Positions 45,519 through 53,976 of a DNA stretch of 64,000 nt are shown one piece after another. The translations under genes and the position numbers were made by a program. Source of the DNA: Eisenbergiella tayi (lineage in GTDB: Bacteria; Bacillota; Clostridia; Lachnospirales; Lachnospiraceae); contig NZ_MPDJ01000003.1 in the NCBI RefSeq assembly GCF_001881565.1, forward strand, positions 652,526 to 716,525, given 5' to 3'. The first letter of the stretch is position 1, and each line of letters starts with the position of its first letter. The notes beneath the pieces were generated by a model. That model worked only from the letters and a program-made list of their open reading frames with translations, searched no databases and was not told the origin of the DNA.

Positions 45519-47226
45519 GCTGCACACCTCCAATCTGCGATGCATAAACAGCCTGATAAACAGGACAGCTTTCCAGAAGCTCCCTGTGGGTTCCGAAGCC
45601 CATAACATGGCCGTCTTCCATACATAGGATCCGATCCGTGCGCATGACGGTGGAAATCCGCTGGCTGATAAGGAGGACAGTCATCTGTGCACATTGGCTT
45701 CGCAGCATGTTCAACACAGCGGCTTCCGTGGTGGCATCCAGGGCGCTGGTACAGTCGTCCAGAATGAGAATACGGGGATTTTTCAGCAACGCACGCGCCA
45801 GAGAAAGCCTTTGCTTCTGGCCACCGGACAAATTTACCCCGCCCTGTCCAAGAGAGGTTTCATAGCCATCCGGGAAGCTTCTGACAAAAGAATCCGCACA
45901 GGCCATTTCCGCCGCCCTCTGAAGCTCCTCCATCGAAGCATTTTCTTTTCCCCAGCGAAGGTTTTCCGCAATCGTTCCTGAGAACAGCAGGGCTTTCTGG
46001 GGAACTACGGCAATCTGCGCCCGGAGTTTATCCGGGTCAAGCTGAGTCACATCGATACCGTCTATCAGGAGAGTTCCCTCCGATACATCGTAGAAACGGG
46101 GGACCAGATTCACCAGAGTGGATTTGCCGGAGCCGGTGGGCCCTATAATGCCGATGGTTTCCCCGGGATTGGCTGTAAAAGTCACATGCTCCAGCGCCGG
46201 CTCCGGGGTGCCTGCATAAGAAAAGGATACATCACGGAAGGAGACTGCGCCTTCGCCGGAGAAATCTTTGGGGGAAGCCGCATTCTTCTGGGCCGGTTCT
46301 TCCGTAAGAATTTCACCCACACGTCCCGCAGACGCTGTGGCCCTCACCGCCGTATTCAGTATATTGGAGACCATTCCCAGGGAGAAAAGCACCTGGGTCA
46401 TATAATTGACCGATGCCATGAGACGGCCGATCTGCCCGCTGTCCTGGCTGCCGGAAAGCCACAGGAGCACGACGATCCCGGCATTGACGGTCAGATTGAT
46501 CAGAGGGGAAAAGACTGCGGAAACACGCATGGCGGAGACTCCTGCCCCGGCAAAATCCTCTGCCGCCGCCTGGAATTTTTCGCCTTCCTGCTCCTGGGCA
46601 CAGAATGCCTTTACCACACGTATGGAGGAAAGAAATTCCCGGCTGACTTCATTGAGCCGGTCCAGCTTGCGCTGCAGTTTCCCGAAACGGGGATAGCCTA
46701 ATGCCATGTTGGCGGCGATCAGCAAAAAAGAAATGCATAAGATAAATATCATCATGGGTATCTGTTTCGGTGTCTGCAGGATGATGAGCAGTATTGCGCC
46801 GAGACAGGTAATGGGGGCCTTCATCATAATACGCATACTGCCGTTGATGAAGTTCTGGATCTGGGTTACGTCATTGGTAATCCGTGTGATGATGGAAGAA
46901 GGCTGCAGCCTGTCGATATTCTCAAAGGAAAGCGTCTGTACTTTCCGGTAGATATCGCTGCGCATCTCCCGGCTTATCTGCTGGGAAGTACGGCTGGCAT
47001 AGATATTGCGCATGACTGCCCCCAGTGCCCCCAAGGCTGCGATTCCCAGCATAATAGCGCCGTACATCAGGATCCTGCCGATGTCCCGGCCCTTTACGCC
47101 GTCGTCCACAATGTAGGACATAAAGGTGGGCTGCATCAAGTCCGCCAGTGTTTCCAAACTTAAAAAGAACAGCGCGGTGGCAAACATGCCGATATGGCGC
47201 CGGATGTAAGAGAGGATTAGTTTCAT
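45511..47226 (-). CDS. Heterodimeric ABC exporter, degenerate-site subunit
   Basis: A 571-residue exporter half with six helices (about 15-305), Walker A GPTGSGKSTL, signature NLSGGQKQR and Walker B LILDDCTSALD, where the catalytic Glu is replaced by Asp. That replacement marks the degenerate nucleotide site of heterodimeric exporters such as LmrCD, so this and the next gene encode the two halves. The ATG at 47226 has AAAGG in front; a GC-rich hairpin and a TTGACA promoter lie upstream. The exporter is likely a multidrug or peptide efflux pump. Confidence 0.92.
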   Translation of the reverse strand: MKLILSYIRRHIGMFATALFFLSLETLADLMQPTFMSYIVDDGVKGRDIGRILMYGAIMLGIAALGALGAVMRNIYASRTSQQISREMRSDIYRKVQTLSFENIDRLQPSSIITRITNDVTQIQNFINGSMRIMMKAPITCLGAILLIILQTPKQIPMMIFILCISFLLIAANMALGYPRFGKLQRKLDRLNEVSREFLSSIRVVKAFCAQEQEGEKFQAAAEDFAGAGVSAMRVSAVFSPLINLTVNAGIVVLLWLSGSQDSGQIGRLMASVNYMTQVLFSLGMVSNILNTAVRATASAGRVGEILTEEPAQKNAASPKDFSGEGAVSFRDVSFSYAGTPEPALEHVTFTANPGETIGIIGPTGSGKSTLVNLVPRFYDVSEGTLLIDGIDVTQLDPDKLRAQIAVVPQKALLFSGTIAENLRWGKENASMEELQRAAEMACADSFVRSFPDGYETSLGQGGVNLSGGQKQRLSLARALLKNPRILILDDCTSALDATTEAAVLNMLRSQCAQMTVLLISQRISTVMRTDRILCMEDGHVMGFGTHRELLESCPVYQAVYASQIGGVQHE

Positions 47227-47258
47227 GTAATTGCCTTTCTGATGCGGCATCCTTGATG

Positions 47259-47278
47259 CCCCGCCGCCTGCGGCGGGG
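47259..47278 (-). other. GC-rich hairpin in the exporter leader
   Basis: CCCCGCCGC-CT-GCGGCGGGG forms a perfect 9 bp GC stem with a 2-base loop in the 5' leader of the ABC exporter mRNA, 33 bases before the start codon. It has no T run and could be an RNA stability or translation element, or a small dispersed repeat. Confidence 0.45.
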
Positions 47279-47317
47279 TGGTTGGCTCCGGATTGCACAT
47301 CCTTGTATGTAAGTTCT

Positions 47318-47347
47318 ATTTTAAATACGATTGGCGGAGGATGTCAA
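47318..47347 (-). promoter_or_regulatory. Promoter of the ABC exporter operon
   Basis: On the minus strand TTGACA (47342-47347), 18 bases, TAAAAT (47318-47323). The 5' leader to the ATG at 47226 would be about 85 bases and include the GC-rich hairpin. Confidence 0.55.
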
Positions 47348-47390
47348 GAAACAGGCGGGGAAAAGAAAGGCATATAGTGAATAAAAAAGA

Positions 47391-47419
47391 TGTCACAGGC
47401 CGTCAGTCGGTGCTATAAT
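47391..47419 (+). promoter_or_regulatory. Extended -10 promoter of the MATE gene
   Basis: TGTCAC (47391-47396), 17 bases, and TGC-TATAAT (-10 at 47414-47419) with the extended TGN element. It is divergent from the exporter promoter, 44 bases apart. Confidence 0.65.
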
Positions 47420-47499
47420 GTATGGGAAATGTTAAAAATATGCAAGATATATGTTATGCAAAGGCAAGAAAGCCATTCCGGGGGAGGATAAGGGCTGTT

Positions 47500-48873
47500 A
47501 TGAAATCATCAAAGAAAATAGACATGACACAAGGCTCCATAATGAGGCAGGTTTTGATTTTCGCATTGCCTATATGCGCGGGGAATGTGCTGCAGCAGCT
47601 ATATGGAACCGTCGATACGCTGGTAATCGGCAATTTCTGCGGTTCTGTATCCCTTGCCGCGGTGGGGACGAGCAGTCAGCCTGTTGAAATGCTGCTGTGC
47701 ATTTTCCTGGGCCTGGGAACAGGGGTATCGATTCTGGTATCCCAGTTTTCCGGAAGCGGCGACGGGAAAAGCCAGAGGGAGATTGTCGCAACGGCTATTT
47801 CCTTTTTATACATATGCGCCATTCCGCTGGCGGTGATCGGGCAGTTTGCCGGGCCGCTTGTGCTGAAAATCATGCAGGTGCCGCCTGATACCTGGGACCT
47901 TGCCAACTCGTATATCCGCATTATTTTTATCGGGACACTGGGAAACATGGGCTATAATATGAATGCGGGTATTTTGAGGGGAGTCGGTGACAGCAGGGCA
48001 TCCCTGCTTTTCCTGCTAGTTTCCTGTGTTGTGAATATTGCGCTGGATCTGCTGTTTGTGGCAGGGCTGGGGATGGATGTGGCGGGAGCGGCGCTGGCAA
48101 CAATGCTCGCCATGTATTGCTCCTGGCTGTTCAGTGTGGCTTATATACGTAGGCAGTATCCGGAGCTGGGCTTTACCCTGCTTCCCAAACGGCTGAATAA
48201 GGCAATGCTGGCAGCTATAGTAAAAATCGGCCTGCCTCTGGGGCTGAACGGTTCTATTTATTCTGTGGGACATATTCTGATGCAGTCCCTGATCAATATG
48301 CAGGGCTCCGTATTTATTGCCGCCTGTGCGGTCAGCGGTAAGGTTACCGGGATTGCCAATGTGGCGATAAACTCCCTGTCCTCAGCTGCCACCACCTTTT
48401 CCGGCCAGAATCTGGGGGCAAAGAATTATGTATATCTGAAAAAAGGAGGGCTGCAGATCCCTCTGTTTTCCGGGCTTATCACCTGTATGGCAGGGCTTCT
48501 TGTGACATTCTTCAGCAGGCCCCTTTTAAGTCTTTTTACGAAGGATCCGGCAGTGCTGGATTTTGCGGTGCGTTATATCCGTATTGTCCTTCCCTTCACC
48601 TGGACTTTTGCCGTCTTTAACGGTATTATTTCCTTTGTAAACGGAATGGGTGAGGTGCGTTTCCCCACGATTGTCAATCTTCTGATGCTTTGGGCCGTTC
48701 GGATACCTGTAGGATATCTGATCACCTATTTTATTGACGGCGGTTATGTTATGGCCTGTCTGCCCATAAGCTTTGCCTTTGGAATGCTGTGTATGCTCAG
48801 CTATTTCTTCTCCGGGCAATGGAAAAAAATCAAGGAGCAGGCGGCCTGCCAGCAGGAAGAAACAGTATCCTGA
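47500..48873 (+). CDS. MATE family efflux transporter
   Basis: A 457-residue multidrug/Na+ or H+ antiporter with 12 predicted helices in two homologous halves. The opening MTQGSIMRQVLIFALPICAG and the VDTLVIGNFCG segment are typical of the DinF/NorM-like MATE group. The ATG at 47500 was preferred to upstream in-frame starts because GGAGG and AAGGG precede it and lengths agree with the family. It is divergent from the ABC exporter, giving a two-pump efflux region, and a GNAT gene follows 42 bases later on the same strand. Confidence 0.92.
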   Translation: MKSSKKIDMTQGSIMRQVLIFALPICAGNVLQQLYGTVDTLVIGNFCGSVSLAAVGTSSQPVEMLLCIFLGLGTGVSILVSQFSGSGDGKSQREIVATAISFLYICAIPLAVIGQFAGPLVLKIMQVPPDTWDLANSYIRIIFIGTLGNMGYNMNAGILRGVGDSRASLLFLLVSCVVNIALDLLFVAGLGMDVAGAALATMLAMYCSWLFSVAYIRRQYPELGFTLLPKRLNKAMLAAIVKIGLPLGLNGSIYSVGHILMQSLINMQGSVFIAACAVSGKVTGIANVAINSLSSAATTFSGQNLGAKNYVYLKKGGLQIPLFSGLITCMAGLLVTFFSRPLLSLFTKDPAVLDFAVRYIRIVLPFTWTFAVFNGIISFVNGMGEVRFPTIVNLLMLWAVRIPVGYLITYFIDGGYVMACLPISFAFGMLCMLSYFFSGQWKKIKEQAACQQEETVS

Positions 48874-48915
48874 GGCAGAAACATGAAGAAAATTTATATA
48901 TGGCGAGGTGACAAT

Positions 48916-49500
48916 ATGGAAATAGAAATCAAAAAATTAACCCCGGAACTTGCAGAAGATTATGTTCACTTTTTTGACGTAACACCCCATAACTTTAATG
49001 AATGCATATGTTATTGCGTTACCTGGCGCAGCGACAATTCTTATGCAGGTGATGGCGATCATTGGTTTCCTGCACAGGAGGAGAGAAGAGCGCGCGCCCT
49101 TCAGTTTGTTAAATCCGGCAGCTTACAGGGGTATCTTGCCTATTGCGGGGACGAGATTGTGGGATGGTGCAACGCCAACGCAGATTGCCGGTTCTGTTTA
49201 AACTATCTGCGCTCATACTGGCCGATAGAAGAATATAGTGCGGATATCAAAGTAAAATCCATATTTTGTTTTGTAGTTGCGCCGAAGGTGCAGAGAATGG
49301 GTGTGGCCACGAAGCTGCTGGAACGTGTTTGTCTGGATGCAGCGGCAGATGGTTTTGATTTTGCAGAGGCTTATGTCAACAAGGAGTTCACTGAAACAGA
49401 TCATGAATTCAGAGGTCCGCTGACGATGTATGAAAAATGCGGGTTCAGCAGATATGGCGAACGTGAAGGCAGAGTAGTTATGCGAAAAGCACTGAAGTAA
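48916..49500 (+). CDS. GNAT family N-acetyltransferase
   Basis: A 194-residue acetyl-CoA-dependent transferase. The acetyl-CoA loop is visible as VVAPKVQRMGVATKLLERV (about 115-135), followed by the C-terminal YEKCGFSRYGER strand-helix of the fold. The N-terminal part has a conserved-looking CYCVTWRSD segment with two cysteines. GAGGTG precedes the ATG at 48916. The substrate is unknown. Close spacing behind the MATE pump gene suggests co-expression, perhaps as a drug-modifying enzyme, but that is an inference. Confidence 0.87.
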   Translation: MEIEIKKLTPELAEDYVHFFDVTPHNFNECICYCVTWRSDNSYAGDGDHWFPAQEERRARALQFVKSGSLQGYLAYCGDEIVGWCNANADCRFCLNYLRSYWPIEEYSADIKVKSIFCFVVAPKVQRMGVATKLLERVCLDAAADGFDFAEAYVNKEFTETDHEFRGPLTMYEKCGFSRYGEREGRVVMRKALK

Positions 49501-49539
49501 CGGCCGGAGCGATTACGGAGTATGAGCATAATCAATGGC

Positions 49540-50751
49540 TCAGTATTCATCACTCAGCAGAAAATCGGCAATGTGCATGGTTTTAATCCCTTCATAGTTT
49601 CCAGCAGCAAAGGCGTCTGTGCGAAGAACATATTTGGGGTAATTATCCCGGATATCAAGAAGACGGCCATATTCCCGCTGTTCTGTTTCAGGAGAAGCGA
49701 TTTCCCGGGTCACCTGGATATACAGCTTGTTTTCCTGTTTAACAGCGATGAAGTCTATCTCCATATTATCCAGTTTCCCTACATAAACATCATACCCCCT
49801 GCGCCGTAATTCAAGATATATGAGGTTTTCAAGCATGGCGGCCGTACTGTCTGGAGTATAGCCCAATATACTATACCGGAAAGCCGGATCCGCAAGATAA
49901 AATTTCTCCTGTGTTTTTAATATTTCTTTTCCCTGTACATCATATCTGGAACATCGGTGGATGATATAGGCATTTTCCAGCTTTGTCAGATAACTGTAAA
50001 CAGTCTCGTTATCAATGGTTCGATTTTCACTTTTCAGGTATTTGGATATAGTTGATGCTGAAAATGTTCTGCCTGTGTTGTCAAAAACAAAGCGGACAAT
50101 GCGTTCCAACTGGTCTGCCTTTCGAATAGTATTCCGTCTTACGATATCTGTAAAGATTGTTGAATGATAAATATCTCTCACAATTGTATAAGCATCATCA
50201 AAAGAATATTTCTGAAGATGAAGTGCGGGGAAACCACCCAGCCTCAGATAATTGGCAAGCTCCATATGGATATCTGACAGTTCTGTATAGACTTTGCGGA
50301 AAGTCAGATATTCGGAAAAGGAAAGCGGGTAAATGCGAAATGATACATATCGCCCTGTGAGGTACGTGGAAATTTCCGAAGACATCATGCGTGAATTAGA
50401 ACCGGTAACATAAATATCTACATCATAATCGGTCATAAGTGAATTAACCACCTTTTCCCATGACTGGACTTCCTGGATTTCATCCAGAAATATATAGGTT
50501 TTTTTATCTTCAGAAAGGCGGGGCTTCAATTCAGTATATAATGCTTTGCTTGTTTTAAGATCCTCATGCTCCAAAGAATCAAAATTATAATGCAGAATAC
50601 GTTGTTTTTCTATACCGCGGTTTTGCAATTCATTCATTACCATTTTCATAATTGTAGATTTTCCGCAGCGATGTACGCCGGTTAAGATTTTAACAAAGGG
50701 TGTATCCAGATAAGACAGGATTTTGTTTGTATAAAACGGCCGTTCAATCAT
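49540..50751 (-). CDS. ATPase with DUF4143 domain (AAA_14 family)
   Basis: A 403-residue protein with an N-terminal AAA_14 ATPase (Walker A TGVHRCGKS ending at residue 32, Walker B TYIFLDEIQE with D90/E91, sensor-like VTGSNSRMMS) and a C-terminal DUF4143 region with a nuclease-like core (DFIAVKQENKLYIQV, about 340-365). The winged helix between them has FSASTISKYLKSENR. The family is common and multi-copy in anaerobes and archaea; its task is not known, with suggestions of DNA-related or defence roles. It is convergent with the GNAT gene. Note the Cys in the Walker A, where a Gly or Ala is more common. Confidence 0.88.
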   Translation of the reverse strand: MIERPFYTNKILSYLDTPFVKILTGVHRCGKSTIMKMVMNELQNRGIEKQRILHYNFDSLEHEDLKTSKALYTELKPRLSEDKKTYIFLDEIQEVQSWEKVVNSLMTDYDVDIYVTGSNSRMMSSEISTYLTGRYVSFRIYPLSFSEYLTFRKVYTELSDIHMELANYLRLGGFPALHLQKYSFDDAYTIVRDIYHSTIFTDIVRRNTIRKADQLERIVRFVFDNTGRTFSASTISKYLKSENRTIDNETVYSYLTKLENAYIIHRCSRYDVQGKEILKTQEKFYLADPAFRYSILGYTPDSTAAMLENLIYLELRRRGYDVYVGKLDNMEIDFIAVKQENKLYIQVTREIASPETEQREYGRLLDIRDNYPKYVLRTDAFAAGNYEGIKTMHIADFLLSDEY

Positions 50752-50834
50752 TACATCACCTCCACGTATACAGCATACCGCAATACAAGAGAAAATAAAA
50801 TAGTTTATATGGTTATAACCGCAAAAATAAGAGG

Positions 50835-51393
50835 CTATTTTGCCTCCGCTTGATTAAAGTACCTGACAATATTATTAATTCCATTCAGTGCATCCGGATC
50901 CTTCACAGCAGGCCTGTTATTTGTATTGTGGCTGTAAACCGCAGGGAATATATCATGACAATTCATATGATGTAAAAGGGTGCAGGCTGTTTCATAGGCT
51001 TTGTCCATGTGTCCGTCTCCTCCGCCGATAGATAACAGCCCCCTTTTTTGACTTGGAAACGGGTTCTTCCTTCCTGAAAAATCGGGTGCTGTAATAGGTT
51101 TGCAGACGGCTGCCCAAATCCAAAAGCTTTCCTGTAAGTTCCGAAAAATAAATGGGAGACGCCAGTAAAATATTATCGCATTCCTGTATATAAGCATATA
51201 CTTCCTGCATTTCATCCTTTATGGAACATCCTGCTTTTGACCAGCAGAAACGGCAATCCATGCATGGTGATACCTTACAAAAATAGGCATTAACAATCTT
51301 GTATTCTCCATTTAACTTGTTTACTGTTTGCTCTAACAAACTGACAGTATCGCCGTTTTTCCTTGGAGATCCATTCCATATCAGAGTTTTCAT
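50835..51393 (-). pseudogene. Flavodoxin-like NADPH-dependent FMN reductase, frameshifted
   Basis: The N-terminal frame (from 51393) begins KTLIWNGSPRKNGDT, the FMN-binding loop of the NADPH-dependent FMN reductase/flavodoxin family, and has the CMDCRFC..GC cysteine group typical of clostridial members. It runs into Arg-rich nonsense after KSKKGAVI and stops at 50992. The C-terminal half (LSIGGGDGHMDKAYE to the stop at 50835) continues in the +1 frame. Removing one base from the G run in the AAAAAAGGGGG tract around 51037-51047 would join the two as SKKGLLSIGGGDG. The break may be a real indel, phase variation in a homopolymer or a sequencing error. AGGAG precedes the start. Confidence 0.85.
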
Positions 51394-51637
51394 ATGTATT
51401 TTCTCCTATTGTTTATGAGGTCATTCTTTGTTACAGCTGCTGTAGGGTAATAGGGGCAGTTAAGTCTGCATCCGGAGAGACGCTGGCATTGGCAGAATAT
51501 GCGGCGAATCCTTTATTTGATTCTAAATGTTATCGGTTTGAAAGTCAAACTTCCTGTCCGCAGATTTCTATGGCTATTGCCGGAAAAAGGTGTTATTCTG
51601 GCAATATAGAAAGCATAAAAAGGAGGAGGCGTAAACT

Positions 51638-52624
51638 ATGGGGGATAAAATTCACGTTAAGGATCTGCATACCAGAGATGTATGTATTGTTCCCTGGGAA
51701 AAGGAACAGAAATATTTTCTCTACGATTGTTTTGAACGTCCGGGACAGAAGGGGCGGGCCGTAAACGTGAGGGAAAGCAGCGATCTTGTCTGGTGGTCGG
51801 AAAGCTATCCTGTGTTTGAACCGGATGAAAACTTTTGGGGGCCGTTGGATTTCTGGGCTCCGGAGTGCCATTACTGGCGGGGAAAGTATTATATGGTAAG
51901 TTCCTTCCGGGCGCCCGGAGGATACAGAGGGTGTCAGTTTCTGGAGGCAGAAACGCCGAGGGGGCCGTTCCTTCCTAAAAAGAATAAGCCGGCAACTCCG
52001 GAAAACTGGCATTGTCTGGATGGAACCTTATACGAAGACAGACAGGGTAAGCCCTGGATGGTATTCTGCCATGAATGGCTGCAGGTTCAGGATGGACAGA
52101 TTTGCGCTATCCGTATGGAAGAGGATCTGTCGGATTCCATCGGGGAGCCTGTCATCCTGTTCCGGGCGTCGGAAGCGCCCTGGCGTTTTACGGATGACAG
52201 AGATTTATGGAAGCTGACAGAGCCGCAGCCCAAGATGGGCTGGGCAAGGGTGACTGATGGCCCTTACCTTTACCGGGCCCAAAACGGGGAACTGCTCATG
52301 CTCTGGAGCAGTTTTTCCAACACAGCCTATACATGCGGTTATGCCCGTTCCCTGTCGGGAGAGATCACAGGGCCGTGGAAACAGGAGCCGGAACCACTGT
52401 TCAGCCAGGACGGCGGACATTCCATGGTGTTTACCAGGTTTGACGGAACGCTGATGATGTGTCTGCATACCCCCAACCGGCCGGGAAAAGAGCGGATGCT
52501 CCTGTTTGAACTGGAAGACAGCTTCGGAAAACTGCATATCCGCAATGAAATCACAGGCAACTGGATGTATAACAAATACAGGGAAGACGGCAGTGACATA
52601 GGACCTTATGAGGACAAAGAGTAG
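51638..52624 (+). CDS. GH43-like five-bladed propeller glycosidase
   Basis: A 328-residue protein that reads as a family 43-like beta-propeller: RD at 13-14 in the first blade where the base Asp usually lies, then DFWAPECHYWRGKYYM, HCLDGTLYEDRQGKPW (D128), and VTDGPYLYR (206-212) where the general acid normally has Glu in EGP. Here that residue is Asp (D207), so catalysis may differ or this may be a subfamily trait. It has no signal peptide. AGGAGG precedes the ATG. It is a single gene, separated from the three sugar operons, between the broken reductase and a small membrane protein; the substrate is unknown. Confidence 0.75.
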   Translation: MGDKIHVKDLHTRDVCIVPWEKEQKYFLYDCFERPGQKGRAVNVRESSDLVWWSESYPVFEPDENFWGPLDFWAPECHYWRGKYYMVSSFRAPGGYRGCQFLEAETPRGPFLPKKNKPATPENWHCLDGTLYEDRQGKPWMVFCHEWLQVQDGQICAIRMEEDLSDSIGEPVILFRASEAPWRFTDDRDLWKLTEPQPKMGWARVTDGPYLYRAQNGELLMLWSSFSNTAYTCGYARSLSGEITGPWKQEPEPLFSQDGGHSMVFTRFDGTLMMCLHTPNRPGKERMLLFELEDSFGKLHIRNEITGNWMYNKYREDGSDIGPYEDKE

Positions 52625-52641
52625 AAAAGGTATCGCTTAAT

Positions 52642-53082
52642 TCAGGAAACCGGATCGGGATCGTCCTCCCCGCAGGTACGGAGAGCCTGAAAATAGTTAC
52701 AGGCAAAAGAAGCGCCTGCAAGGAAAAGGGCGGTCCCCAGACCGGTATAGAATACGGCGATAAATAAATCCGGACAAAGGCCGGAAACACGCAGGCCGAT
52801 ACCGAAGGTCATCATAAAAGCCATGATACAAAATGATTTGATGTCAAAAAATTTAAGGAAGAACTGTTTTTCCTCCTGATAATTAAGAATACGGAAGGTA
52901 TGTTTTCTGACAAGCTTGTCAAATACCAGGAACCAGAAAGCGGTAAATATCACACATGACAGGAACAGATTCACCAGGGTGACATTGCCCCGATAGGAAA
53001 GGATTCCTATTCTCAGAATGTTGAATCCGGCAATGGCCCAGATAATGCCTGCCAGCAGCAGTAAATGTTTTTTGTTGATTTT
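52642..53082 (-). CDS. Small four-helix membrane protein
   Basis: A 146-residue protein with about four hydrophobic segments (KKHLLLLAGIIWAIAGFN, NLFLSCVIFTAFWFLV, FCIMAFMMTFGIGL, DLFIAVFYTGLGTALFLAG). I recognise no function. The start is uncertain: the TTG at 53082 has GGAGG eight bases upstream and gives the natural MKINKKHLLLL beginning, while an in-frame ATG at 53097 has no site. A good promoter with an operator-like dyad (53116-53157) directly precedes it, so it can be expressed apart from the upstream FMN/ferredoxin gene. Confidence 0.7.
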   Translation of the reverse strand, partial: KINKKHLLLLAGIIWAIAGFNILRIGILSYRGNVTLVNLFLSCVIFTAFWFLVFDKLVRKHTFRILNYQEEKQFFLKFFDIKSFCIMAFMMTFGIGLRVSGLCPDLFIAVFYTGLGTALFLAGASFACNYFQALRTCGEDDPDPVS

Positions 53083-53115
53083 CAACGGAACATCCTCCAT
53101 AAAAGTTTTAATAAT

Positions 53116-53157
53116 ATGAACGATGTTCATTGTACGCCTGTAATTATCTTCTGTCAA
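53116..53157 (-). promoter_or_regulatory. Promoter with overlapping ATGAAC-N3-GTTCAT operator
   Basis: On the minus strand TTGACA (53152-53157), 17 bases, TACAAT (53129-53134), then the perfect dyad ATGAAC-ATC-GTTCAT (53116-53130) over the expected transcript start. The -35 lies in the end of the FMN/ferredoxin gene. The dyad form is like TetR-family operators; no TetR gene is in the window. Confidence 0.65.
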
Positions 53158-53782
53158 TCTCTTCCTTTTTCTTTTTCACAGCGGAAAAGGGACAGATTTC
53201 ATAACAGGTTCCGCAATGAATACAGTTTTCCTCATGGATAAAGAAAGGCGTTCCTTCTTCTATACATCCTGACGGACAGGCCTGTACACATTTTCCGCAC
53301 TGACGGCAGTCGTTCGTAATGTGATATCCTGCCTGTGTAATGTCTGCGCCTCCGAAGGAAAAGCTTTCCCGGAAGGGAGGCTGCTGCCGCAAGTCGAATA
53401 ATTCACCTTCTCCTTCATAAATCTGAAATACGGTAAGAACCTTTCGGGAGATTTCGTTGGGATAGATCCGTTCCATATAAGTATTTTGTTCGAACACTTT
53501 TCCGACCAGCCCGCCTCCCAGTTCTCTTATTTTCCCGCGGACAGAAACAACTACCGTTGACAGGGTATCATTCCCTTTCATGCCGCTGAGGGAAACGTAT
53601 TCCTGATTAAGAAGCCTTGTATAAAATTCTTTTCCCCTGGATGTGAGAAAATATATGCTGCTATCGTCACACAGCATCAGATCTATGACGCATGTATGGG
53701 GGAATCCGTTTTTGTCCACTGTTGCAAAAACCGTAGAGTGGATTTCTTTTACTAATAAAGAAAAAATATCTTTTACTTCCAT
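53144..53782 (-). CDS. FMN-binding split-barrel protein fused to a 2[4Fe-4S] ferredoxin
   Basis: A 212-residue redox protein. Residues about 1-135 form a pyridoxamine-phosphate-oxidase-like flavin-binding split barrel (TVFATVDKNGFPHTCVIDLM). The C-terminus has two clusters, C159, C162, C165, C169 and C187, C190, C193, C197, for two 4Fe-4S centres. It likely passes electrons from ferredoxin to a flavin and a small substrate. The layout is known from anaerobes. Upstream lies a GTATC-N5-GATAC dyad and TATAAT that suggest control by an HxlR/MarR-like regulator. It is followed by a small membrane protein gene with its own promoter. Confidence 0.9.
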   Translation of the reverse strand: MEVKDIFSLLVKEIHSTVFATVDKNGFPHTCVIDLMLCDDSSIYFLTSRGKEFYTRLLNQEYVSLSGMKGNDTLSTVVVSVRGKIRELGGGLVGKVFEQNTYMERIYPNEISRKVLTVFQIYEGEGELFDLRQQPPFRESFSFGGADITQAGYHITNDCRQCGKCVQACPSGCIEEGTPFFIHEENCIHCGTCYEICPFSAVKKKKEEIDRR

Positions 53783-53876
53783 GATGTGATACCTCCTCTA
53801 AAACTGTTTTCAGGCTTGCTGACATCTGCCTGCGTGTTTATAATAGTTCCATAGGTGTCAGAAGTAAAGAAGGTAC

Positions 53877-53905
53877 ATTATAGTAACATGGTATCTTTTG
53901 GATAC
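53877..53905 (-). promoter_or_regulatory. Promoter with GTATC-N5-GATAC dyad
   Basis: On the minus strand TATAAT (53877-53882) is preceded at 17 bases by GTATCC in the -35 position, which is one arm of the dyad at 53891-53905. A regulator dimer at the -35 would repress, or help a weak promoter, for the FMN/ferredoxin gene. The regulator is not identified. Confidence 0.45.
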
Positions 53906-53976
53906 TAACAAAGAGAAAGACAGTCCGGATGCCGCATAAGACAGACCCGTATGGCGAGAGAGGGGATAAAGATAAG

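Noticed and set aside
47259..47278. Rho-independent terminator
   Set aside because: It lies inside the exporter leader before the start codon, and no T run follows on either strand.
51037..51050. A-AAA-AAG slippery heptamer as a programmed -1 frameshift in the flavodoxin gene
   Set aside because: The downstream half lies in the +1 frame, so a -1 slip does not restore it; a one-base indel explains the break.
51394..51637. Open frame crossing the gap before the GH43-like gene
   Set aside because: It has no ribosome site or recognisable domain and overlaps the start of the GH43-like gene in another frame.
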